Made by a program: the position numbers and the translations under genes. The notes beneath the pieces were generated by a model. It saw only the letters and a program-made list of their open reading frames with translations, did no database searches and had not been told where the DNA came from. This document shows, piece after piece, positions 56,693 through 64,000 of a stretch of DNA of 64,000 nucleotides. The stretch lies in assembly GCA_941918925.1 (NCBI GenBank), contig OW799233.1, forward strand, positions 139,254,223 through 139,318,222, given 5' to 3'. Origin of the DNA: Phyto melanocephala. Lineage: Eukaryota; Arthropoda; Insecta; Diptera; Rhinophoridae. Position 1 is the first letter of the stretch; every line of letters starts with the position of its first letter.

Positions 56693-58242
56693 TTTTATAT
56701 GTAATGTGCAAGACGCAACAACAATGTAAAACTGCTGTGCTAAGAGTGTTTGGATAAGTTCCTAAGATAGCTCGACACGAAAAATCCTAAGAGCAAATCC
56801 TGCATTCGGTTTAGTCGAAAACGGACCAGGTCAATGGGAGCCTATAATACTAGCTAGCAGTCGGTCGGGGGGGGTTCGTGACCCATCTATTTTCAACTCA
56901 TTTTTACATATTAAATTATTTATAAGACTCCCGTTTGTAACACTAATAAATTAACAAGCTAACTGTAGAGAATAGACATAGTATTTAAAACAAAACAAAA
57001 ACAAGCCCCTACTATGCCATTATGAAAAAACCAAACTTATTATTGATCAATTTATTATTATATATTTAAAATACGTTTTCCCAGGTGACGTGGAAAACTT
57101 GTGCCTCAAAACCCTCCCTTACCATGATTCTATAGGCACTACATAATGGTTTATAGAATCCCACACTTACTTTACATTACCCTAGCGCATTAGTTCATAT
57201 AGAAAACGATTTATTTTTCTAGTAATTCATTTTACTCCAATTCATTTATTTTACAAAATATCAGATTAAAACTAAAAAATATAAAATCAAAATTTTTGTC
57301 ATAACTTATAAGGTTTTGCTACACAAAAAAAAAAATCCTTTAAATTTAAACCATAATAACTAACAAATTCGGAAGCTAAAACAAATTTTTACAATAATCT
57401 TCTATGAAATTTTCCTTAGTATATATAAGCTTTTGTCTTTCTTTTTGAATGCATATGAATAAAAATTTTAAATTGTTACAAAAAAACTAATTCATTGAAA
57501 CGGTTACGGTTTCGTTTACAAATTAATAATTACGTTTGAGTAAAACTTTAAGCAAACATGTTTTCAGTGTTGTAATAAAAGGTATTAATAAAAAAGAATA
57601 GGTAAACAGAGAAATGCAAATTAATTCAAGTTTTGCTTCTTCTTTCTAAGTGGCTATTAATTGCCTTTTCTGGTTTTCATTTAATTAATTTAATTTTTAG
57701 TGATATTTAGAACGTAATTTATACGATTTAAAATTATGAAAATTAACTAAATAGTGATCTTAATTAAGAATATATATTATAATAAAAATGTAAATGTTAT
57801 TAAACCACACAATTATACAATAAAATTTAAGGAAATTAAAAATTTATAATAAAAAGAAAAATATGTGTTTTACTATATTTAAATTTTGTTTTTTTTTTTT
57901 GAAAGGGGTAATATAGTAGCATTTAATTTATACTTTTAACAATTTATGCTTCATATATTATTAGTTAGGACGTTAGAGTTTTTACACGAAAAGAAACGAA
58001 AATGAATTTAGATAATACTGTGGACAATAAGAAATTACAACAAAACAATGCAACTTCATCAATGAATGACAAAATAGAATCACTGGATTCTATTAGCTTT
58101 TATTTGGGCATTATTACCTTCTTCTTTAACTTTTACTATGATTTTTACTATATTGGACTATATTCATTGATGAGTTGTGTGGTTTTGTTTAGATGCAAGA
58201 TTATTCTATAGATAAATCACATTGAGGTATAGTTTCACTTAC

Positions 58243-58350
58243 CAAGTTTACACGATGGACGATGAGGCCTCTCCGTTCACGATGTGTTGGTATTTCTATT
58301 TCAGTAAGAAGTAAATATTTATAGGATATTCTTGCATACCTTTCTATTTC
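58243..58350 (-). CDS. exon-like segment 2, 5' LTR copy
   Basis: Identical to 49178-49285, with the same GTAAGT donor. As this copy lies in the 5' LTR, its position relative to the element's transcription start decides whether it could be in the genomic RNA. Confidence 0.35.
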
Positions 58351-58563
58351 CTATTATTAATTAATAATTATTAATTAACGATTGGTGGGGTGGTAGCTTA
58401 GTTTATGAGTATGTTTGAATTTTGTAATAAAAATATTTTGATGTTTAGGAACGTTAAAGGTGTAGAAGCTGATGCATTTAATTTAATGTTTGCTTAAAGA
58501 TGATAAATTTCTACGTAATACAAGTTCTCTGGCCAAATTTAGGGTTATACACGATAATGCTTG

Positions 58564-58773
58564 CTAATAGAGATCAACGTGTTTTTCTTTATCAGTCCAC
58601 ATAAAAGTTTTAGGAAATGTACATTTATTGCTATATTCATTAAAATTTTGCACCAGCTTTCCAGCAGCCGGTGATAACCATGTACGCTTTTTGCAATCTG
58701 GACTTTTAGTGCCCAATGTGCTTAAGTTACGCAGGATAGGTATTAAATGTGGATCAATTTCAAATTTAGTTGT
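58564..58773 (-). CDS. exon-like segment 1, 5' LTR copy
   Basis: Identical to 49499-49708, including the upstream 63-bp intron candidate (58774-58836). Confidence 0.4.
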   Translation of the reverse strand, partial: TTKFEIDPHLIPILRNLSTLGTKSPDCKKRTWLSPAAGKLVQNFNEYSNKCTFPKTFMWTDKEKHVDLY

Positions 58774-59609
58774 CTAAAAAAAATTTTTAGGTTTTTAGGA
58801 AAATTTAACATAAAATATTTGTATAAAAAGTTTTACCTTGACTTTTACAATTGTTTAAAAAAGAAAATTTATAAAAAAATACTGTAGAAAATAGGATGGA
58901 AATTAATATTATTTCCCTGGTTTAAATCTAAAACTTCACTTATTGACTTTAATACGTCTGAATTCCACTAAATTTGCACAGAAAAGGAAGTAGAACTTTT
59001 CGTTGCCTATTAATTCGATTTGGTGAGAAGAAGTTTAGTGTGAGATTGTCTATTTGGCAATGTACCATATCTATAGGTAATTTTCTAGTGTCAAAAATTC
59101 GTAATTGCAAACGCTGTGGCAACATAAACCGACCTACCGAATACTTTACCTTTAATTTAATTGATTTTTTCCCACTTTACAGAAACTTGCGAATAACATT
59201 GCCAAACTTTAATTGAATAAATATTTAGATAGTGCAAACGATTCCTTTAATTATTTTATCTAGCCATGTAACTTGTTGGGTAATTTAAAATAAGATGTGT
59301 AAACTTCCAATGTTTGTATACTTGTGTATATCAATATATGTATATAAACATATCATGGTTGTATACAAATACCAATTAAAAAAAGAAAACATATGCTAAA
59401 AAAAAAAAAACATGTATATTAGGTAGATAATTAAATATCAGGACTGCTAGATACATGAACAACTCTAAACAATTTAAAAATGAAAATATTATTTATTAAT
59501 CTAATTATAAATCAAATAATCAAAACTAACTATAAAAGTTCTAAAAAAAAATATAGACAAAACCAAAATTATCAACAAACTAACGAATTGTAATAGGGCG
59601 TTTACTATA

Positions 59610-59613
59610 GATA
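59610..59613. repeat. target-site duplication, right (GATA)
   Basis: Pairs with 47631-47634. Confidence 0.75.
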
Positions 59614-59842
59614 TGAACAAACATTTTGTATATATTTTGGTTAAAACGCTTTGATTATGTGGACAACTTTATAATTTTTATAAATTTGTAGTTAAAGCAA
59701 CAACATACATATATACCCAGCAAAAAAAAAAATAAGTTTGTACCACAGGGAGTTTTTATGGAGGTGGGAAACAGTTTTCTCACTGGCGTCCATTTTGTCA
59801 GCTACAAAGTAAATTATGTTTAGTTTGGTTTTGCATTTTATT

Positions 59843-60250
59843 ATGAATAGGCTGACACCTAAACAACTTTTCCAAATTGTGCGAATTTATTTTAAAAATC
59901 ATGGTTCTGTTTGAAATACGTTTTCCGACTTTAATAAGCGAATTCTGTTAAGCGATAAAGTTCACTTTTGTTTGAATGGATACAAAAAACCATACTACCG
60001 TATTTGGAGTGACGATAATCCTCAAAAGTATGTTTTATCCAGAAAAACTGATTATTGATGCACTTCAAGGGCTGGTAAAATCATTAGTCCGTACTTTTTT
60101 TTTAAAAATAATGCTTGTCAGAATGTAACAGTCACTACTTTGGAGCCATTATTACCAAACCGACTTTTCTGTTTATTAATTGAACACTACTTGAAGAACA
60201 ATATTCTCCATGTTGTTGCCTATATATTGCCACAAATGATGGGAAAATTC
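59843..60250 (+). pseudogene. mariner transposase relic
   Basis: It starts MNRLTPKQLFQIVRIYFKNH (the N-terminal HTH region; the same MNRLT start as 16810), loses a large middle part, then SDKVHFCLNGYKKPYYRIW (first catalytic motif, normally FSDEAHFWLNGY). A SPYFFKNNACQNVTV segment follows in another frame and then fades. Stops and frame changes throughout. Confidence 0.65.
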
Positions 60251-60380
60251 ATCGAAAATTTAACCTCCAGACCAGACTACTTCTGAGCCACCTGTGGCTG
60301 TTAAGTATATTCCAGAAGTCATATTTTAATTTTAATGCCAGATGTCTTTCAAATATAAAAAACTTTATGTAAATAAAAAC

Positions 60381-62407
60381 AAGAAAGAGCACTTTATTCG
60401 GCTGTGCCGAATCTTTTATACCCACCACCAATTTTGTGTACATTTAAAGCACAATATTTATTATTTTGTAACTCATTATGGAATAATCTCTTTATAATAA
60501 AATATGTATCACTTTCTTTGTAGAGGATGGTTAAATTTAAGTGCCCATGTTGAAGGTGAACTACACCTAGTGTTTAAATTTGTTTTCTGCATTTCATTTG
60601 ACATTTCTCAATCTCAAACTTACTCAATTCCGTGGAAAGATACGCAAATGAGCAACGCTTTAAAGTTATTCAGGTTTTTTATAAAAATGGGCGTTCATAT
60701 CAAAATGCATTTTGTGCACTTCGTAATTCTTTTGATCAACATAATCGTTCAAATTCGTCCACAATCGGGAGAATTGTAAAAAATATTTAAATTTCTGCAA
60801 AACAGGTCTGTATAAAATGTTAGAAAATCTGTGAATGCCTTCTTAGTTCGTTGAATGGGAACCATTCAGATAGAGGAGTGGCGCCAAGGATGGGGGGGCC
60901 ATTTAGGCCGATATTTTGTTAAATACATAATTGAACCATACAAATATTATCATTTTAAAAAGAAATGATAATAATTTTTTAAATAATTTGTGTTTTATTT
61001 AAATTCAACATCGGCCCTTAAAATTTAACCACCCTTAATTACTTCGATATGATAGTAAAATGTTTTCGTAAATTTAGTCTTTTAGTAAAAGTGGGCGTTA
61101 AAGTAGGAGTGTCAATAAAGTTTCTGCTAATAAATACAACTTAGATATTACAATATAGTCCTTTATTTTCCCAAAAACTTTGTCAGTAGAAAAATTAGAT
61201 GAATTTAAGATAAACCGTTATATGGGAGGTTGGCGGTAAAGTGGGCATGTTACCTAAACTTTTGGCACAACAGTTACATTAATTAAAAGGATATACGTAG
61301 CAAATTTGATCATCATACCTCAAATTTTGGCGGTTTTATGAGCTTTTAAATTTCATTAACGGTAGATAACGTGAAAAGTGGGCGTTATAGTAGGCGTATC
61401 AAAGTTGTTATTGCTAATAAGTACAACTCAGATATTTTAATATAGTCCTTTATTATTCCAAAATCTTTATTAATAGAGAAATTATATGAATTTCAGTTAA
61501 AACGTTACATGGGAGGTGGGCGTAAAAGTAGGCGTGGCACCTTAATTTTTTGGCACAGTACTGATACCGCCTAGAGGGATAAACGTAGCAAATTTTATCA
61601 TCAGACCTCCAATTTTGGCGGTCTTATGAGCTATTAAATTTCATTAACGGTAGATAACGTGAAAAGTTAGCGTTGTAGTAAGCGGGTCAAAGTTATTTTT
61701 GCTAATGACTACAACTGAGATGTTTCAATATAGTCCTCTATTATTCCAAAATCTTTATTAATAAAGAAATTATATTATCTTTATTAATAGAGACGTTATA
61801 TGGGAGGTGGGCGTAAAAGTGGGCGTGTCACATTGATTTTCCGTTACAAAAAAGCTTTTTACCAAAAAGCAAAGTGTGCAAAATTTCAGAATCGTACATC
61901 TAATTTTGTCCATTTTATTAGGTTTTAAATTTAAAATATACTGAAAAATACACTGCGCGGTATAAATTTTCGTACATTTTTATCCATAACTCATTTCCTA
62001 ATGCATGGATGTAAACAATTTTTGGGAAGGTATTTTGCTTTGACTCAAGAAATATATATTCGAAGTTTCATGACTGTTGGTTAAAGCGTTTCGACACAAT
62101 TTTATTTTATTCGATGTTCGAAGGACACGGTTTTTCGACCTACGCTTGCATTACGAGCTATAACTCACTTCCTAATATTCCGATTTAGCCCATTTTCAAT
62201 ACCAAACAATCTTTGTCTATAAGAAAGGTTCTGGCAAAGTTTGAGCCTCCTAGTTTTTCGGTGCGACCTCTATCGTGCTTTCAACAGACGGACAGACGGA
62301 CGGACATAGCTAGATCGTCATCAAATCAAACCCTGATTCAGAATATATATACTTTATGGTGTCTAAAATAGATATTTCCATGTGTTTTTGGTGGCGGGTA
62401 TAAAAAA
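60381..62407 (+). mobile_element. mini-me-like type B (copy B5)
   Basis: Full length except for a small terminal deletion: the left arm of the final hairpin is gone, leaving CCATGTG joined to TTTTTGGTGGCGGGTATA. It contains the nested mariner, tandem GGGCGT units and a short GACG microsatellite (62284-62304). Confidence 0.8.
60523..61035 (+). mobile_element. mariner-derived element nested in B5
   Basis: Shortest of the five nested copies, having lost about 100 bp after GGGAACCATT; ends are GAGGATGGTTAAATTTAAG and AAAATTTAACCACCC, TA-flanked. Confidence 0.75.
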
Positions 62408-62589
62408 TGTTAAAAGTTCCATTTGTTTGTGTATAATATTAGATTTGCTGTCAGATATTAAATGACGGTTCAACCATAATAGACGAGGTTAATTGTAGGT
62501 CACACCTTAACGTCAATTTTTTTCCAAATTAGTTTCACATTTCTTTCTTTCAGTCTTTGACGAATTTAACCATTGTTTCTGCGTGCTAA

Positions 62590-63290
62590 GATTTTTGAAG
62601 ACAATTACGAAAATTGGCTTTCAAATCAAAATGCATTTCGTACTTTTTCGCGATTTTTTTTTGATCAGCATAATCCATCAAAAAACTGGAAGATGTAAAA
62701 CCACCTAAGCATGCTCGCCTAGTTTGCAGATCGAATACTAAAACTTTGATGTTTTTAACGATAGTGTAGCAGATGAGACGTTAAACTTACCTCGTTGTCG
62801 TTACAAAAGATTTAATATCCCAAAAAAAAAAACACTGATGCAAATTTTCAATAAATATTTGAATATAAACACTCACAAGGTCCAATTGACCCTAGAGTGG
62901 AAGCATACTAACCTATTCAAGAGTCGTCAGAACAGAATAACAGATAAAAGTGAATGGTGGCATTACAAAGAAAATCATCTTCACCTACTAGACACCATTT
63001 CACCTCAGTGGAATCGATAACAAGCAGAATTGCAGCATTTGTGCAAGTGCGAATTCACTAGTGATTTGTTGAAAAGTCGGTGCATCCCCAAAGAGTGACT
63101 GTTTAGTGCGGTTGATTTCAAAGCAAAATAGAAGATGCTCTGGTTAAAAGTTTGTCAATTAGATTTTACATATGAATTTAAAGCGAGCAATGTTTCAGCT
63201 GGTTAACACGATATGCAGAAAAACTCATATTGAAAATAGCTGTCGTCTGAATGCACTTTAATGTGGCAGAACACTGCTTTCAGGAAATCT
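62590..63290 (+). pseudogene. mariner transposase relic
   Basis: Weak but ordered: NAFRTF with FFDQHNPS near 62630-62680 (HTH region, compare NAFCVLRNSFDQHN in the nested mariners), then KSVHPQRVTV followed by CG near 63070-63115 (HPQRVTVWCG motif). Many stops; TIRs not located. Confidence 0.5.
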
Positions 63291-64000
63291 TTTTGAAATT
63301 AAAAAAAAAATTCAAATTCAAAAGTTATGTTTAAAAAGTTGTTTGTAATTTTCATGTATGGAAAACACATACAGTTACATATCCACCAGGATTCCGAATT
63401 CTGCAGAAATTAAATAAAGCCATTACTTTAATTGCTAATTAAAACGTAAAGGTAATTATTTAATCAGTATCATTATTTTTTTATTTATTTAAAACAAACC
63501 GAAGTATACGCCTTTAAGAAAAATTATCCATTTGATATTTGCTTCAATATTAAAGCACAAAAAACAGTTAAAATAATTAATTAAAATAAAAAAATAAAAA
63601 ATAATAATAATATAAACATTATATTGATTTAAATGTGTCTGTAAAATACTCATTATACATAAATTAATTTTATTAAAATCCAACAACTTCCGGTAATTTT
63701 ATATTCAACTAGGAATGAAGACAAAACTGAAAAAACACAATTTTAAACGTCGTTTATTTGGTTAGCATTTTGGTAAAGGCCTGTATGTAAACTCAACAGC
63801 ACTTGCCTACTGCTTGACTTACATTTTCCAACAAATCTATATAGTCTTATTTGCAAAAAGGAAATAAGACTTAAAATAGAATTAAAACGGATAACAATTT
63901 AAGTTGATACCAACAAGAGTCTACATGTAATACCGGTAGTAGAATTACAAATAGTAATTTTAAGAAAAATCTTTGCACTTGTGTGAGAAGTATTCCCAAA
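63291..64000. other. non-coding stretch to window end
   Basis: AT-rich; no supported gene. Confidence 0.45.

Larger units (their letters stand above)
47635..59609 (-). mobile_element. Ty3/gypsy LTR retrotransposon, Osvaldo/Ulysses-like
   Basis: An 11,975-bp element bounded by direct repeats of 2,910 bp and a GATA duplication, read on the minus strand. Order: 5' LTR, tRNA-Lys primer site, leader, RING-H2 ORF, gag, -1 frameshift site, protease, RT, RNase H, integrase, 3' LTR. Integrase after RNase H is the Ty3/gypsy order. Very long LTRs and tRNA-Lys priming recall the Osvaldo/Ulysses group of Drosophila, but that placement is from memory of architecture, not a phylogeny. There is no env and no clear polypurine tract next to the 3' LTR. 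The pol frame is broken in this copy. Confidence 0.93.
56700..59609 (-). repeat. 5' LTR (right copy, 2,910 bp)
   Basis: Drives element transcription toward lower coordinates. Carries the same internal coding-like segments as the left LTR (58243-58350, 58564-58773 and 58002-58211). Near-identical to 47635-50544. Confidence 0.93.

Overview
This is AT-rich eukaryotic DNA that looks like a dipteran (probably calyptrate/schizophoran fly) intron or intergenic block. The evidence is the repeat content: mini-me-like elements with GTCY microsatellites, mariner, Tc1, pogo and hAT relics, Helitrons ending in CTAG, and a Ty3/gypsy retrotransposon primed by tRNA-Lys. I find no confident complete host gene, no tRNA or rRNA, and nothing prokaryotic. 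The species assignment is inference.

Layout. 1-6.8 kb: a mini-me-like fragment, a TIR transposon with a hAT element nested in it, a mariner relic, and a complete mini-me-like copy (type A). 7.4-12.7 kb: a long mini-me-like copy of a second type (B) with a nested mariner derivative, a third type-A copy and a type-B fragment. 13.5-18.4 kb: Tc1 and mariner relics, an unidentified decayed coding stretch and a MITE. 20-22.4 kb: an old type-B copy with a pogo-like element inside. 24.9-25.5 kb: a second copy of the TIR transposon, carrying a different nested MITE. 26.1-28.3 kb: the least repetitive stretch, with a decayed coding remnant, a short ORF and two exon-like segments, one a 57-nt candidate cassette exon. 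29.3-31.5 kb: type B again. 33.9-36.6 kb: a Tc1 relic, a MITE, and a type-A copy split by a Helitron. 38.3-41.1 kb: two more Helitrons, one with the C-terminal part of a RepHel helicase. 41.9-45.4 kb: two type-B copies fused in opposite orientations. 46.8-47.3 kb: a TA-flanked MITE. 60.4-62.4 kb: a fifth type-B copy, followed by a mariner relic.

The centrepiece is a Ty3/gypsy-type LTR retrotransposon on the minus strand (47635-59609, about 12.0 kb). Its LTRs are very long (2,910 bp) and I saw only two differences between them, so the insertion is young. It has a tRNA-Lys primer site, an upstream RING-H2 ORF, Gag with a CCHC knuckle, a canonical A-AAA-AAC gag-pol frameshift site, and protease, RT, RNase H and integrase. 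There is no env. The pol frame is broken in this copy at a run of seven Gs just before the RT YLDD motif. Each LTR also holds sense-strand coding-like segments with canonical splice signals, which could be captured sequence. I regard the RING ORF and the LTR cargo as the most novel content of the window.
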